DNA of 64,000 nucleotides from Capnocytophaga sp. oral taxon 878 (GCF_002999135.1 NZ_CP027229.1:1821001-1885000); one strand, 5' to 3'. Shown: positions 28,501-37,954, counted from the stretch's first letter. Program-made: numbers and translations. Notes: generated by a model from the letters alone, not told the origin.

Positions 28501-29341
28501 TATTATCTTCATCAAGTACTGTATCACGATCTAAAATAATCTCATTACGTTCTATTGAAACTACTTCTCCTGTATCTTCATCCACAAAGTCCTCATGCCA
28601 AGTATTAAGCACACGGGCAGCTAAGCGTCTACCTATGTATTTTTTCAAAGTAGTTTTTGAAACCTTAATTTCTTCAGCTAAGTCAAAAATTTCTAATATA
28701 TCTTTATCACGTTCAAACCCAATAGCGCGGAAAAGTGTAGTTACTGGAAGCTTCTTTTTACGGTCAATATACGCATACATCACATTATTGATATCAGTAG
28801 CAAACTCAATCCAAGAACCCTTAAATGGTATAATACGTGCCGAATAAAGTTTGGTACCATTAGCGTGAAACGACTGACCAAAGAATACCCCTGGCGAACG
28901 ATGTAATTGTGATACTACTACACGCTCAGCTCCATTGATAACGAATGTTCCGCTTGATGTCATATAAGGCACAGTGCCTAAATAAACATCTTGTACGATA
29001 GTTTCAAAGTCTTCGTGCTCAGGGTCGGTGCAATAGAGCTTCAAACGAGCTTTCAGTGGTACACTATAAGTAAGTCCTCTCTCTATACATTCTTCTATTG
29101 AATAACGCGGAGGGTCTACGAAATAGTCAAGGAATTCAAGCACGAATTGATTGCGAGTGTCAGATATAGGAAAGTTTTCCTTAAAAGTATGGAATAATCC
29201 CTCGTGCACTCGGTCTTCCGACTTGGTTTCCATCTGAAAGAACTCTTGAAACGATTTAATTTGAATATCCAAAAAGTCAGGATATTCAGGGGTGTGTTTC
29301 ACGGAAGCAAAATTCACTCTTGCGGTTTGATTCGTAAGCAT
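25532..29341 (-). CDS. rpoB: RNA polymerase beta subunit
   Basis: The 1269-residue protein is full length for Bacteroidota RpoB. Visible landmarks are the rifampicin pocket ([19 protein letters not shown] near residue 470, with wild-type-looking residues), [50 protein letters not shown] and the C-terminal [20 protein letters not shown]. It lies downstream of rplL and of a 153-residue unknown gene. Downstream there is only a convergent HD-domain gene and a bidirectional terminator. The expected rpoC neighbour is absent, which is unusual for any bacterium. Confidence 0.99.
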   Translation of the reverse strand: MLTNQTARVNFASVKHTPEYPDFLDIQIKSFQEFFQMETKSEDRVHEGLFHTFKENFPISDTRNQFVLEFLDYFVDPPRYSIEECIERGLTYSVPLKARLKLYCTDPEHEDFETIVQDVYLGTVPYMTSSGTFVINGAERVVVSQLHRSPGVFFGQSFHANGTKLYSARIIPFKGSWIEFATDINNVMYAYIDRKKKLPVTTLFRAIGFERDKDILEIFDLAEEIKVSKTTLKKYIGRRLAARVLNTWHEDFVDEDTGEVVSIERNEIILDRDTVLDEDNTQEILEANVKAILLHKEDSQATDYTIIHNTLQKDPTNSEKEAVEHIYRQLRNAEPPDEETARGIIDKLFFSDQRYNLGDVGRYRINKKLGLDTPMEKQVLTKEDIITIVKYLIELINSKAEVDDIDHLSNRRVRTVGEQLAAQFGVGLSRMARTIRERMNVRDNEVFTPIDLINAKTLSSVINSFFGTNQLSQFMDQTNPLAEITHKRRLSALGPGGLSRERAGFEVRDVHYTHYGRLCPIETPEGPNIGLISSLAVFSKVNGMGFIETPYHKVTNGKVDLKDMTYLTAEDEEGLRIGMANIALDGNGKITEEKVVVKEDGDFPVIEPNEVQYIDVAPNQIASISASLIPFLEHDDANRALMGSNMMRQAVPLLKPEAPIVGTGLERRIASDSRVLMNAEGDGTVDYVDAEKIIITYDRTEEQKLVSFDPDETVYNLIKFRKTNQGTCINLKPIVEKGERVKKGQVLCEGYATENGELALGRNMKVAFMPWKGYNFEDAIVISERAVRDDIFTSIHIDEYTLEVRDTKLGAEELTNDIPNVSEDATKELDENGMIRIGAEVRPGDILIGKITPKGESDPTPEEKLLRAIFGDKAGDVKDASLKASPSLYGVVIDKKLFSRAVKDKRKRSKDKEDAAALEADYNAKFAALRAKLLDKIYSLVAEKTSEGVVNDLGEEIIPKGKKYSKKALEAIEDYAHLTSAGWTNDSHINGLIDDLLHNYRIRENDLQGMLRRDKFTLSVGDELPAGILKLAKIYIAKKRKLKVGDKMAGRHGNKGIVARIVRDEDMPFLEDGTPVDIVLNPLGVPSRMNIGQIYETVLGWAGQKLGKKFATPIFDGASLEQINELTDEAGVPRFGHTYLYDGGTGERFDQKATVGVIYMIKLGHMIDDKMHARSIGPYSLITQQPLGGKAQFGGQRFGEMEVWALEAYGASSTLREILTVKSDDVVGRAKTYEAIVKGETMPEPGLPESFNVLMHELKGLGLDIRFEE

Positions 29342-29398
29342 TTTCTTTACTTTAAATTATTATTTAGTGTGTTAGTAGTAAGTTGTTATCATTAGTTG

Positions 29399-29860
29399 TT
29401 AGCTGCCACAGTAGATATAGGTTCTTGCAACACCATCTTCTTCTCTTTCTACTTCAGAACCTTCATAAAGTATATGGTCACCTAATTCTTTATTAGCCTG
29501 TTGGTTATGTACTTTCATCAGAAATTCATAACCCAAAAAGCTCTTTCCATTATCAGGAAGCAAAGTCGCTGCCAATTCTACCTGATAACCATACTCATCA
29601 TCATCAGGTTCTTGCTCAAAATAATCTTCATCTTCCATCAGCTCCTCATTGGGTAGTATATCTTCTGGATGTACCCAAGCCATATATTGCATTTCAATAC
29701 TAGGCTCATCAATTACTAGCTCATCTAATCGCCATTCTTTTTCATTTTCACAGCTAATATTATACTCTTCAATATCCTTTTTAAACTCTTCTACAGTATT
29801 GTAATATTTCTTAGAGAAACTCCAATAGATGTTATTTAAGCGTTCAAGATGTTTGCTCAT
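29399..29860 (-). CDS. Acidic protein of unknown function between rplL and rpoB
   Basis: The 153-residue soluble protein begins MSKHLERLNNIYWSFSKKYY and is strongly acidic, with clusters such as NEELMEDEDYFEQEPDDDEYG. It has no membrane segment or catalytic motif that I can name. It sits 57 bases upstream of rpoB and 157 bases downstream of rplL, with a strong hairpin between it and rplL. This interrupts the usual rplL-rpoB adjacency. It may be co-transcribed with rpoB. Function unknown. Confidence 0.75.
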   Translation of the reverse strand: MSKHLERLNNIYWSFSKKYYNTVEEFKKDIEEYNISCENEKEWRLDELVIDEPSIEMQYMAWVHPEDILPNEELMEDEDYFEQEPDDDEYGYQVELAATLLPDNGKSFLGYEFLMKVHNQQANKELGDHILYEGSEVEREEDGVARTYIYCGS

Positions 29861-29958
29861 TTTGTTTTATGTTTATTTGGCAGAAGTATCTTTAATATTC
29901 CACCATAATATTGTTATTGTATTGTTTTGTGCGTTAGCTTTTATTTAAATTACAAAAT

Positions 29959-29995
29959 GGTTTAGGTCTTTTTACCATTGAAAAAGACCTAAACC
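29959..29995 (-). terminator. Hairpin terminator or attenuator after rplL
   Basis: A perfect 15-base inverted repeat (GGTTTAGGTCTTTTT and complement) with a 7-base loop lies 22 bases past the rplL stop. On the minus strand it is followed by ATTTTGTAATTT, which is only a weak T tract. It may act as an attenuator that lets part of the transcription continue into rpoB. Confidence 0.7.
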
Positions 29996-30016
29996 TTATG
30001 GGGTTTATTTGTAAAA

Positions 30017-30394
30017 TTATTTCAATTCTACTTCAGCTCCAGCTTCTTCTAAAGATTTTTTAAGACCTTCTGCCTCTTCTTTAGAAACACCTTCTTTTAC
30101 TTTTGAAGGAGCACCGTCTACTACTTCTTTAGCTTCTTTTAGTCCAAGACCAGTAAGATCTTTTACTAATTTAACTACAGCTAATTTGTTAGCACCTGCT
30201 GATTTCAAGATTACGTCAAATTCAGTTTTTTCAGCTGCTGCTTCAGCTCCACCTGCTGCAGGTCCTGCTGCTACTGCTACTGCTGCTGCCGCTGGCTCAA
30301 TTCCGTATTCTTCTTTAAGGATTTGTGCAAGCTCGTTTACTTCTTTAACGGTTAAGTTTACTAATTGTTCTGCGAAATTTTTTAAATCTGCCAT
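30017..30394 (-). CDS. rplL: Ribosomal protein L7/L12
   Basis: The 125-residue stalk protein has the N-terminal dimerisation helices ([26 protein letters not shown]), an Ala/Gly hinge ([15 protein letters not shown]) and the conserved C-terminal domain that contacts translation factors ([36 protein letters not shown]). It is the last ribosomal gene of the nusG-rplKAJL run, 50 bases downstream of rplJ. A hairpin follows it. Confidence 0.99.
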   Translation of the reverse strand: MADLKNFAEQLVNLTVKEVNELAQILKEEYGIEPAAAAVAVAAGPAAGGAEAAAEKTEFDVILKSAGANKLAVVKLVKDLTGLGLKEAKEVVDGAPSKVKEGVSKEEAEGLKKSLEEAGAEVELK

Positions 30395-30444
30395 TTTTTC
30401 TATCGTTTTTTTAATTGTTTATGAATAAATTTGTGCGTTCTGAA

Positions 30445-30963
30445 TTACTCTTTTTCAGACAAGGTTTTGATAATACCTGCCAATTTTCCGCCTCCTGATT
30501 TAAGAGCAGAAATAACATTTTTAGCAGGTGATTGAAGCAAGCCGATGATGTCACCAATAACCTCATTCTTAGATTTGATTGCCGCAAGAGAATCTAATTG
30601 GTTATCACCTACAAAAACAGCCGAATCAATATAAGCCCCTTTCAAAATAGGCTTTTCTGATTTTTTACGAAACTCTTTGATAAGCTTAGCAGGCACATTT
30701 CCTACTTCTGCATACATCAATGAGGTATTACCTTTAAGAATACTTGGTAATTCACCAAAATCCTTATCTGAAGCTTCCATCGCTTTAGCAAGCAAGGTAT
30801 TCTTCACTACTGCCAACTTGATATTTGCTTTAAAACAAGCACGACGTAACGCACTTGTAGCTTGAGCATTTAATCCAGTTAGGTCTGTTACATAAATAAC
30901 ATTATTTTCAGCTAACTGAGCAGTCAAATTTTCTATTACTAATGATTTTTCTTCTCTTGTCAT
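30445..30963 (-). CDS. rplJ: Ribosomal protein L10
   Basis: The 172-residue protein begins MTREEKSLVIENLTAQLAEN and shows the L10 core (VTDLTGLNAQATSALRRACF, KVVKNT-type AVVKNTLLAKA). Its C-terminal helices anchor the L7/L12 dimers. The gene lies 22 bases downstream of rplA and just before rplL, the standard order. In other bacteria L10 also autoregulates this operon; I see no clear leader structure here. Confidence 0.98.
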   Translation of the reverse strand: MTREEKSLVIENLTAQLAENNVIYVTDLTGLNAQATSALRRACFKANIKLAVVKNTLLAKAMEASDKDFGELPSILKGNTSLMYAEVGNVPAKLIKEFRKKSEKPILKGAYIDSAVFVGDNQLDSLAAIKSKNEVIGDIIGLLQSPAKNVISALKSGGGKLAGIIKTLSEKE

Positions 30964-30985
30964 AATTTCGTTTTTTAACTACCAA

Positions 30986-31675
30986 TTAAACTGTTTTAGT
31001 ATCTACTGCCACACTAGGACTCATAGTAGTTGAAAGGTAAATAGATTTCATATAAGTACCTTTTGCAGCGGTAGGCTTCATTTTTATCAATGTTTGTATA
31101 AGCTCATTTGCATTATCTACAATCTTCTCTACTGAGAAAGAGGCTTTACCTATTGAAGCATGTACAATACCTGTTTTATCTACTCTAAAGTCAATTTTAC
31201 CAGATTTTACTTCTTGTACAGCTTTACCTATCTCCATAGTAACAGTACCTGTCTTAGGGTTAGGCATCAAACCACGAGGTCCTAGCACACGTCCTAAAGG
31301 TCCTAATTTACCCATTACAGCAGGCATAGTAACAATAACGTCTACATCTGTCCAACCATCTTTAATTTTTTGTAGATATTCATCCAACCCCACATAGTCA
31401 GCACCAGCTGCTTTAGCTTCAGCTTCTTTATCAGGAGTTACAAGGGCCAACACTCGCACATCTTTACCTGTTCCGTGAGGTAGTGTTACCACACCACGAA
31501 CCATCTGGTTCGCTTTACGTGGGTCTACTCCCAATCGCACCGCGATATCTACCGAAGCATCAAATTTTGTGTAAGTGATTTCTTTCAATAATGCAGAAGC
31601 ATCTTTGAGGGAATAAAGCTTATTCCTATCAACTTTAGCAAGAGCTTCTTTGTGTTTCTTTGTCAATTTTGCCAT
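30986..31675 (-). CDS. rplA: Ribosomal protein L1
   Basis: The 229-residue protein has the L1 hallmarks: [59 protein letters not shown] and the C-terminal [23 protein letters not shown]. It binds 23S rRNA at the L1 stalk and helps release deacylated tRNA. It lies 12 bases downstream of rplK. Confidence 0.99.
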   Translation of the reverse strand: MAKLTKKHKEALAKVDRNKLYSLKDASALLKEITYTKFDASVDIAVRLGVDPRKANQMVRGVVTLPHGTGKDVRVLALVTPDKEAEAKAAGADYVGLDEYLQKIKDGWTDVDVIVTMPAVMGKLGPLGRVLGPRGLMPNPKTGTVTMEIGKAVQEVKSGKIDFRVDKTGIVHASIGKASFSVEKIVDNANELIQTLIKMKPTAAKGTYMKSIYLSTTMSPSVAVDTKTV

Positions 31676-31687
31676 AATGCTTTCCGA

Positions 31688-32125
31688 TTAAAAAGGTTTT
31701 TCACCAGTTACTGTTATACCCATTGAACGTGCCGTACCAGCAATCATAGTCATTGCTGCCTCAAGGGTGAATGCACTCAAATCAGGCATCTTATCCTCTG
31801 CTATAGCCTTTACTTGTTCCCAAGTAACATTGGCTACTTTCTTACGGTTGGGCTCTCCGGAACCTCCTTTAACCTTAGCGATTTCCAATAGCTGAACTGC
31901 AGCAGGAGCTGTCTTTATAACAAAGTCAAATGACTTGTCTTTATAAACTGTGATAACAACAGGAAGTACTTTCCCTTGTTTGTCCTGTGTACGAGCATTA
32001 AACTGTTTACAGAACTCCATAATGTTAACACCGGCAGCACCTAATGCGGGTCCAATTGGTGGCGAAGGGTTCGCTTGACCTCCCCGAGCTTGTAGTTTAA
32101 CTACTTTACTAATTTCTTTTGCCAT
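31688..32125 (-). CDS. rplK: Ribosomal protein L11
   Basis: The 145-residue protein begins [29 protein letters not shown] and carries the proline-rich N-terminal domain and the rRNA-binding C-terminal domain ([13 protein letters not shown]). It forms the GTPase-associated centre with L10 and L12. It is 60 bases downstream of nusG. Confidence 0.99.
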   Translation of the reverse strand: MAKEISKVVKLQARGGQANPSPPIGPALGAAGVNIMEFCKQFNARTQDKQGKVLPVVITVYKDKSFDFVIKTAPAAVQLLEIAKVKGGSGEPNRKKVANVTWEQVKAIAEDKMPDLSAFTLEAAMTMIAGTARSMGITVTGEKPF

Positions 32126-32185
32126 TGTTTATTATTAATATTTATTTAATTTTTCCCTCACACCTATAGGCATTCAGGCTCTTTG

Positions 32186-32737
32186 TTACATTTTTTCTAC
32201 TTGGGTATAGCTAAGCTCTAATGGCGTTTTTCTTCCAAAAATCTTCACCATTACTTCTAGCTTGCGCTTCTCCTCATTCACACGCTCAATAGTCCCGTTA
32301 AAACCATTGAAAGGCCCATCTATAAGCTTCACCATCTCTCCTACTTCATACGGAATAGCTACCGCTTCTACTGTCTCAGCTAGCTCATCTACTTGCCCCA
32401 ACATACGGTTCACATCCGCCTTGCGTAAGGGCAGCGGGTCTCCCCCTTTGGTTTCACTTAAAAAGCCTACTACACCTGGAATTGATTTGATTATATGGAC
32501 TACCTCTCCAGCCAAATGAGCTTTTACCATTACATATCCTGGCATATGCACTCGCTCCTTAGTAATTTTCTTACCATTGCGCACTTGCACCACCTTCTCT
32601 GTAGGCACTAATACCTCTTCTACATAGTCAGCATAGCCCAAACGGCTTGATTCACTCTCTATGTAGTTCTTTATTTTATTCTCCTGACCGGTAACTGTTT
32701 TTACAACGTACCACTTCTTTTCTAACAATCCAGACAT
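32186..32737 (-). CDS. nusG: Transcription antitermination factor NusG
   Basis: The 183-residue protein has the NGN domain (KWYVVKTVTGQENKIKNYIE, MPGYVMVKAHL, VVGFLSETKGGDPLPL) and a C-terminal KOW domain (GEMVKLIDGPFNGFNGTIERVNEEKRK). NusG binds RNA polymerase and couples transcription to translation or Rho. It follows secE by 12 bases, the usual secE-nusG arrangement. Confidence 0.99.
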   Translation of the reverse strand: MSGLLEKKWYVVKTVTGQENKIKNYIESESSRLGYADYVEEVLVPTEKVVQVRNGKKITKERVHMPGYVMVKAHLAGEVVHIIKSIPGVVGFLSETKGGDPLPLRKADVNRMLGQVDELAETVEAVAIPYEVGEMVKLIDGPFNGFNGTIERVNEEKRKLEVMVKIFGRKTPLELSYTQVEKM

Positions 32738-32749
32738 TATCCGTTGTTT

Positions 32750-32935
32750 TTATTGCATAAATTTAAAATACTTACCTATAAGGTATTCAAATGAAGAATC
32801 CATTCCCCATATAACTAATGAAAATAGCACGGCAAATACCACTACTACCACCATTTCTTTCTGTGAACTAGCAAGTGTAGGCCACGTTACGTGGTTCTTT
32901 AACTCTTCATACGACTCTTTAATATACTGAACCAT
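32750..32935 (-). CDS. secE: Protein translocase subunit SecE
   Basis: The 61-residue protein is the single-span type of SecE. A cytoplasmic amphipathic helix (IKESYEELKNHVTWPT) is followed by a transmembrane segment (MVVVVVFAVLFSLVIWGM). It clamps SecY in the translocon that SecA (at 4897) powers. It leads the secE-nusG-rplKAJL run from the promoter at 32995-33025. The tuf gene and the tryptophan tRNA that commonly precede secE are not here. Confidence 0.96.
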   Translation of the reverse strand: MVQYIKESYEELKNHVTWPTLASSQKEMVVVVVFAVLFSLVIWGMDSSFEYLIGKYFKFMQ

Positions 32936-32994
32936 AATATGTTATGTTATATCAATGTGTTATTTAGCACACAATTATGCACGCTTTTGGGTGG

Positions 32995-33025
32995 CAAAAG
33001 TACAACAAATATTTTAACCTGCAAA
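32995..33025 (-). promoter_or_regulatory. Promoter of the secE-nusG-ribosomal operon
   Basis: The minus strand reads TTTG, 19 bases, TACTTTTG, a near-perfect match to the Bacteroidota housekeeping promoter, about 60 bases before the secE ATG. Confidence 0.8.
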
Positions 33026-33053
33026 ACTTTTGCAACTTTTTTTGAAAAAAAAC

Positions 33054-34439
33054 TTATTCCACAGCGCAGTCTTGCCAGCCTACAGCTTGTTTATAAGCCT
33101 CAACCGATCTATATGGCACCACTACCTTCCCCTTATACCCCAAACTCCTATTTACTTCCGGAGGCGTTACTGCCTTACAATGCAATTCTGTAAGTCCGCT
33201 ATTCTCAAAGGCTGCCAAATCAATCTTTTCTACTGTAGCTGGCAATCTCAGTTCTGCCAAACTACTACAACCATAAAATGTCTGTACCCCTATACTCGTT
33301 GTAAATTTTGATAGTTTCACTTCTTTTAAGCTACTACAATTATAGAAGAGTTTTGCAGCCACCTCTATCACTGCACGAGGCAACTCTATGGCTTGCAGGC
33401 TCGTACATTCACCAAAGGCAAATACACCTATATATTTAACCTCATCAGGAAGCGTTATTTCTTGAAGATTCTTGCAGCCATAAAAAGCCCCGTAATATAT
33501 ATCGGTAAGCGCCAACGGAAACTGCACCGCTGCAAGTGAAGTGCAATTTCTAAAAGCATGCATATTAATTTTCTCTACCGTATCTGGAATGATAATAGCC
33601 TGCAAAGCAGTACAATCCAAAAAAGTATCATTCAGTATATGCCGCAAGCCATAAGGCAACTTTGCTTGTTGTAACCCCGTACAACTATGAAAAGCGCTAG
33701 ACCCTATATATATCACACTGTCAGGAATATCAATAGCCTTTAGCCTCTTACAATACTCAAAACAGTCATCTCCTACCACCTCCAAGGCCTCAGGAAGCAA
33801 AATCTCTTCCAAAGCCTCGCAATAAGCAAAAGCACTACTCTTAAGATGCCTTACACTCGCTGGCAAATTCACCTTTTTTAGTTCCTTACACTGGTAAAAT
33901 AACCCCGACGGTATCACCCTTAGGTTTTGAGTGATGAAATTCACTTCTTTAAGATTCGTATTATCTAAGAAAACCCTACCACCAAGCACCGTAACACTTT
34001 CAGGAATATCAACCTGTTGTAACAAAAAGCATCCTCTAAAAGCCTCCTCACCTATCTCTGTTACCGAGTTAGGTAATGTAACACTCTGTAATTTAGAACA
34101 ATAAGCAAAAGCTTGCGCACCTATTTGCTGAACCGAATTAGGCAACATCTCTACCCCTTCAAGAGCCGCACATCCCAAAAAAGCACGCTCATCAATAGCT
34201 GTTACTCCTCCCCCTATATCAATACTTTTCAGCCTATTACAATCCTTAAAAGCCTCAGCACCAATCATCTTTACAGTGCGTGGCAACTCAATACGCCCAT
34301 CCGCCGGAATCTTATTATTCTCACACTTCAGTAGCGTACCCTCTTTAATAAACAAAGCCTCTACCCCTTTTTGTGCTGTCAAAAACTGCACACACAATAG
34401 CAGAAACCATAAAATGTATGTACGAGTGGTAGTCTTCAT
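33054..34439 (-). CDS. Secreted BspA-like leucine-rich-repeat protein (LRR_5)
   Basis: The 461-residue protein has a signal peptide (TYILWFLLLCVQFLTA) and then about fifteen tandem repeats of roughly 23 residues of the BspA/LRR_5 type, seen as A-F-x-x-C-x-x-L-x-x-(I/V)-x-(L/I)-P. Examples are AFKDCNRLKSIDI, AFAYCSKLQSVTLP and AFHSCTGLQQAKLP. No C-terminal secretion domain or lipobox is visible, so it is either periplasmic or released. BspA-like proteins in oral Bacteroidota often bind host proteins (family knowledge). It is monocistronic, with its own promoter at 34469-34498. Confidence 0.92.
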   Translation of the reverse strand: MKTTTRTYILWFLLLCVQFLTAQKGVEALFIKEGTLLKCENNKIPADGRIELPRTVKMIGAEAFKDCNRLKSIDIGGGVTAIDERAFLGCAALEGVEMLPNSVQQIGAQAFAYCSKLQSVTLPNSVTEIGEEAFRGCFLLQQVDIPESVTVLGGRVFLDNTNLKEVNFITQNLRVIPSGLFYQCKELKKVNLPASVRHLKSSAFAYCEALEEILLPEALEVVGDDCFEYCKRLKAIDIPDSVIYIGSSAFHSCTGLQQAKLPYGLRHILNDTFLDCTALQAIIIPDTVEKINMHAFRNCTSLAAVQFPLALTDIYYGAFYGCKNLQEITLPDEVKYIGVFAFGECTSLQAIELPRAVIEVAAKLFYNCSSLKEVKLSKFTTSIGVQTFYGCSSLAELRLPATVEKIDLAAFENSGLTELHCKAVTPPEVNRSLGYKGKVVVPYRSVEAYKQAVGWQDCAVE

Positions 34440-34468
34440 TATATTTTGCTTTTATATATTTCAAGCTG

Positions 34469-34498
34469 CAAATATACAATTTATTTATAAAATAACAA
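34469..34498 (-). promoter_or_regulatory. Promoter of the LRR gene
   Basis: The minus strand reads TTG, 19 bases, TATATTTG, about 30 bases before the ATG at 34439. Confidence 0.65.
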
Positions 34499-34599
34499 CT
34501 AACACCAAACAAAAATAACACCGATTTTACATTTAAAAAATACTCCCTATTCCCCTGTCAAACAATATCTTTAAAGCCCACAACTCCCCTTCCTCTACT

Positions 34600-34945
34600 C
34601 CCAAAAGTCCCATCTCCTCTACCTCACCCAAAATTAAAAAATTCTCACCTTTTTCTCATTTTTGTTACCAATCTTTCAATTTTTTCTCATCCCCCACCCT
34701 CACTTCTTATCTCTTGGATCTTATTTGATAATCAACCCATTACACTTCCATCCACCCCCCAACCACCTTATAACTATAGCTTAGGAAGAACGAACCTATA
34801 ACGAAGGATAAACGAACTATAAACGAAGGATACACCTCACTCCACTGATTATCAACCGCTTCACCTCCCCTCCCCCTCTTTGCCAAATTCGCAACAAAAC
34901 TCCCCAATCACCACATTTTTCTCATCTCTCCCATCTCCCTCAGCT
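34600..34945 (+). repeat. Long intergenic element, copy C (11-bp units at 34789-34832)
   Basis: It contains AAAAATTCTCACCTTTTTCT, ACTTCTTATCTCTTGGATCT, TTTGATAATCAACCC, then units AACGAACCTAT, AACGAAGGATA, AACGAACTATA and AACGAAGGATA, then CACTGATTATCAACC and TTTGCCAAATTCGCAACAAA followed by ACTCCCCAA. It lies between the LRR gene promoter and the 3' end of the LOG gene. The inverted pair TGATAATCA / TGATTATCA is intact here. Confidence 0.82.
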
Positions 34946-34963
34946 ACTCAGTACTAACAAAAA

Positions 34964-34999
34964 AAACTTTGCTAAGACCTTATAGCCTTAGCAAAGTTT
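34964..34999 (-). terminator. Terminator of the LOG-family gene
   Basis: A 13-base perfect stem (AAACTTTGCTAAG and complement) with a 10-base loop. On the minus strand it is followed by a long T run, 28 bases past the stop at 35028. Confidence 0.85.
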
Positions 35000-35027
35000 C
35001 CATTTGTCAATTATCAATTATTAATCC

Positions 35028-35714
35028 TTAGAAGTTTGGTCTTAGCTGCTGTTTATTATTGTAGAAATCTTCTATCACTTTAATCACCTCTTCTTCTGTA
35101 TCCACCAAGTGAAACAAATCCAAGTCCTCAGCACTAATATTACCAAATTTCTCCAGCAAAACCTGCTTAATCCATCCCACTAAGCCTCCCCAATAGTCAG
35201 TACCTACCAAAATAATAGGAATTTTATCTATTTTACCAGTCTGAACCAAGGTAAGCGTCTCAAAAAGCTCATCAAGCGTACCAAAACCACCTGGCATAGC
35301 CACAAAAGCCTTCGAATATTTAATAAACATCACCTTTCTAGCAAAAAAATAGTTGAATTTAATATTCTTATCGTGGTCTATATAGCTATTGTTGCTCTGT
35401 TCAAAAGGCAAGTCAATATTCAGTCCTGCCGATACTCCTTTGTTAAGGTGTGCCCCCTTATTACCTGCTTCCATAATACCTGGCCCACCACCAGTAATAA
35501 TACCAAAACCCTCATCTACTATCTTTTTGGCAATGCGCACAGTAAGTTCATAATAAGGATTATCAGGCTTAATACGTGCCGAACCAAAAATACACACACA
35601 CGGCCCTATCGAGCTCATCTGCTCATAACCGTGTACAAATTCCCCCATTATTTTAAATATCGACCAAGAGTCGTGTGTCTTAGTATCATTCCAAACTTTT
35701 GAATGTTTTTTCAT
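35028..35714 (-). CDS. LOG family protein (TIGR00730 type)
   Basis: The 228-residue Rossmann-fold protein carries both LOG signatures: GGGPGIMEAGNKGA near residue 78 and PGGFGTLDELFETLT near 140. LOG proteins are nucleotide 5'-monophosphate phosphoribohydrolases, often mislabelled as lysine decarboxylases. The Glu and Arg residues of the active site are present. It has no signal peptide and should be cytoplasmic. It is a single gene with its own terminator; no promoter match is obvious. Confidence 0.93.
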   Translation of the reverse strand: MKKHSKVWNDTKTHDSWSIFKIMGEFVHGYEQMSSIGPCVCIFGSARIKPDNPYYELTVRIAKKIVDEGFGIITGGGPGIMEAGNKGAHLNKGVSAGLNIDLPFEQSNNSYIDHDKNIKFNYFFARKVMFIKYSKAFVAMPGGFGTLDELFETLTLVQTGKIDKIPIILVGTDYWGGLVGWIKQVLLEKFGNISAEDLDLFHLVDTEEEVIKVIEDFYNNKQQLRPNF

Positions 35715-35900
35715 TGAGTTAAGTGTTAAAAATTAAAAAAAATAAGGCATATAGCCTTCCCAACCATAGTTATCAAAATACGTGTCCTAATAGCCCTCTA
35801 TATCATCGCCTACAAGCGTTTTTCTATTAAAAGCTGAAAATAACAATAATATATATTAAAAAAAAAAAGTCCTCCAACCCCGATGAATTAGCAATTCATC

Positions 35901-37073
35901 TTACACCTCTTTCTCTGTCCTACTCGCACTTTCAAACTTTTTAAGGTCATTACCCTTCAGTGCATTCTCTACCAGTTCAGGCAATCTATCAGGCGTACAA
36001 GCAAAACAAGCAATACCCAATTTACTAATCTCTTTGCCAAGATGTTCATCATAATCAGGCCTACCACTGTCCGACAAAGCCAAAAGTACTATTACCTTTA
36101 CCCCATCTTGATGCATCTCATTCAGTCTGCGCAAAAGCCCCGCTCTCACCCCTCCTTCATAAAGGTCTGATATAAGGATAAACATCGTCTTACGCGGATT
36201 CTCAATAAGTGTCTGGCAATACGCCACCGATTTGTTAATATCAGTTCCACCGCCCAGTTGCACCCCGAAAAGCATATCCACAGGGTCTTGTCTACAAGCC
36301 TCCGTAAGGTCTGTAATCTCTGTGTCAAACACTACCACGTGAGTATCCAAAGCTGGCATACTTGCAAAAATAGACCCCATCACCGATGAGTAGATAATCG
36401 AATCACACATCGAGCCACTTTGGTCTATATCCAGTATCACCGTCCAATTCTTTTGCCGTTGGGTACGTTCAAAAAAGTAAAACTTCTCAGGTATAATACG
36501 TTTCGTAGCCGTATCGTAATTCTTAAGGTTGCGTTGTATGGTTCTTTTCCAATCTGTCGATGAGAAATTAGCTATAGGGGTATGCGCTTTTTTGTTCAAA
36601 GCACCCGTAACAGCCCTGCGCAAGTCCTGTTCCATACGCTTCATAATCTCGTTCACCACCTCTTTTACCAACTCTCTGGCTGTATCTTTTGATTTGGCAG
36701 GAATCTGCCCCTTCAATGCCATCAACGTACCCACCATCGAGATATCTGGCTTTACATTCTTAAGAGTTTCAGGTTCAAAAAGAAGTTTAGTAAGCCCCTT
36801 GCGCTCAATAGCATCCGTTTGGATAACACTCACCACATCAGGCGGAAAAAAAGAACGTACATCAGTAAGCCACTTCGCCAAGTTAGGAGAAGAACTCCCC
36901 AACCCAGCCGAGCGCTTTCCTCCACCACCTCCATTGCCAGTACCATCTGTATCGTCATAAAGGGCAGCAAGAGTAGCATCCATCAGTGATTGCTCTTCTG
37001 TCAAAGACACATCTCCCATAGCCTGTGCATCCCGACCCAAAATAAGTCGCCATCTTGTAAGTTGATCGTTCAT
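35901..37073 (-). CDS. VWA domain protein, CoxE/YehP-like
   Basis: The 390-residue soluble protein has a helical N-terminal half with a Gly-rich linker (DGTGNGGGGGKRS) and a C-terminal von Willebrand A domain with a full metal site: DIDQSGSM near residue 215, the distal GGGTDINK near 275 and SDLYEGG near 300. This is the CoxE-like group, which normally works with a MoxR AAA+ ATPase and a SWIM zinc-finger protein. None of these partners is in the flanks. The start codon overlaps the stop of the beta-barrel gene by one base. Confidence 0.87.
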   Translation of the reverse strand: MNDQLTRWRLILGRDAQAMGDVSLTEEQSLMDATLAALYDDTDGTGNGGGGGKRSAGLGSSSPNLAKWLTDVRSFFPPDVVSVIQTDAIERKGLTKLLFEPETLKNVKPDISMVGTLMALKGQIPAKSKDTARELVKEVVNEIMKRMEQDLRRAVTGALNKKAHTPIANFSSTDWKRTIQRNLKNYDTATKRIIPEKFYFFERTQRQKNWTVILDIDQSGSMCDSIIYSSVMGSIFASMPALDTHVVVFDTEITDLTEACRQDPVDMLFGVQLGGGTDINKSVAYCQTLIENPRKTMFILISDLYEGGVRAGLLRRLNEMHQDGVKVIVLLALSDSGRPDYDEHLGKEISKLGIACFACTPDRLPELVENALKGNDLKKFESASRTEKEV

Positions 37074-37807
37074 TATAAAATATAAAACAAGAGTCCTATT
37101 TGTAACACATTTGATTTTAAGCTTGTACCATCATTGGCTTTAGCATCACTCAGCATAGGCGAAAGATTATATTGCACAAAAAAGTTCAAGGCGTTATAAC
37201 CAAAAGCAATAAAAGTTTTTAGCTGAAAAGTTTTAGCTATATCAACATTCTGGAAAGAAGTATCTACCTCATTAGCCGTATACAAGCTCCTACCGCCAAA
37301 CAAGTACGCCAATCGTACACCTGTGTACACCCTCCAAAACTTATGACTTTCAGGAGTCGAAGTTCTAAACCTAAACTCTACAGGTATCTCAATAGCATGT
37401 GTCTTAAAATAATTCTTACTGATGGCCAAATCTTTAAAGTGCTCCACTATCTCATAAGTTACCACATCCAAAGCTCGGTTAGCCACCATATTGTTATACA
37501 CCACATCATAAGCATACCCCACACCAATACCAAAACCCAAATTGCGTTTTTTATTCAGAGGTAAGTCACGTATAAAACCTGCGTGTATCCCGTGTGATAA
37601 ATTATGTTGCACCACACTATTTGCTTTCCCAGCAAGGTAATCGTATGTAAGTCCAATATAAAACTGGTCTTCCAAGTAATGCAAATCAGTAGTAGTGCCG
37701 CTTATAGTACTTGCGGCAGTCCCTATCATACCATCATCACTATCCTCTTGCCCAAAAGCATTTATAGTGAAAAGCAGAAATAAAAAAGGGAAAAAAATCT
37801 TATCCAT
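37073..37807 (-). CDS. Outer-membrane beta-barrel protein (PorT-like)
   Basis: The 244-residue protein begins MDKIFFPFLFLLFTINAFGQ, a signal peptide. The rest alternates polar and aromatic residues as in a small beta-barrel (FYIGLTYDYL, GFGIGVGYAYDVV, EIPVEFRFR, YTGVRLAYLFGG, FIAFGYNALNFFVQYNLSPML), ending with NVLQIGLLFYIL. It resembles porin-family or PorT-like proteins of Bacteroidota. A start nine codons upstream would fall in the promoter. Its stop overlaps the VWA gene start, so the two may be co-translated. Confidence 0.82.
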   Translation of the reverse strand: MDKIFFPFLFLLFTINAFGQEDSDDGMIGTAASTISGTTTDLHYLEDQFYIGLTYDYLAGKANSVVQHNLSHGIHAGFIRDLPLNKKRNLGFGIGVGYAYDVVYNNMVANRALDVVTYEIVEHFKDLAISKNYFKTHAIEIPVEFRFRTSTPESHKFWRVYTGVRLAYLFGGRSLYTANEVDTSFQNVDIAKTFQLKTFIAFGYNALNFFVQYNLSPMLSDAKANDGTSLKSNVLQIGLLFYIL

Positions 37808-37823
37808 TCTTTCTAATTTTCGG

Positions 37824-37853
37824 CAAAGGTACAAATAATTAGCAAATTAACAA
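37824..37853 (-). promoter_or_regulatory. Promoter of the beta-barrel/VWA gene pair
   Basis: The minus strand reads TTTG, 19 bases, TACCTTTG, 17 bases before the ATG at 37807. Confidence 0.75.
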
Positions 37854-37954
37854 ATGTACCAATTACCATATTTAAGTCAAACACACACCACCTTTCTCTC
37901 TCCTCAGCACAATAATCCATCCTTACACTCTCAGCCAACCCTAAGTTAAGACCG

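Noticed and set aside
30186..30428. Ala/Pro-rich plus-strand frame over rplL
   Set aside because: It is the reverse reading of the Ala-rich hinge of L7/L12.
32936..33053. Expected tryptophan tRNA or tuf gene upstream of secE
   Set aside because: The 118 bases hold only the promoter. No cloverleaf or EF-Tu sequence is visible here.
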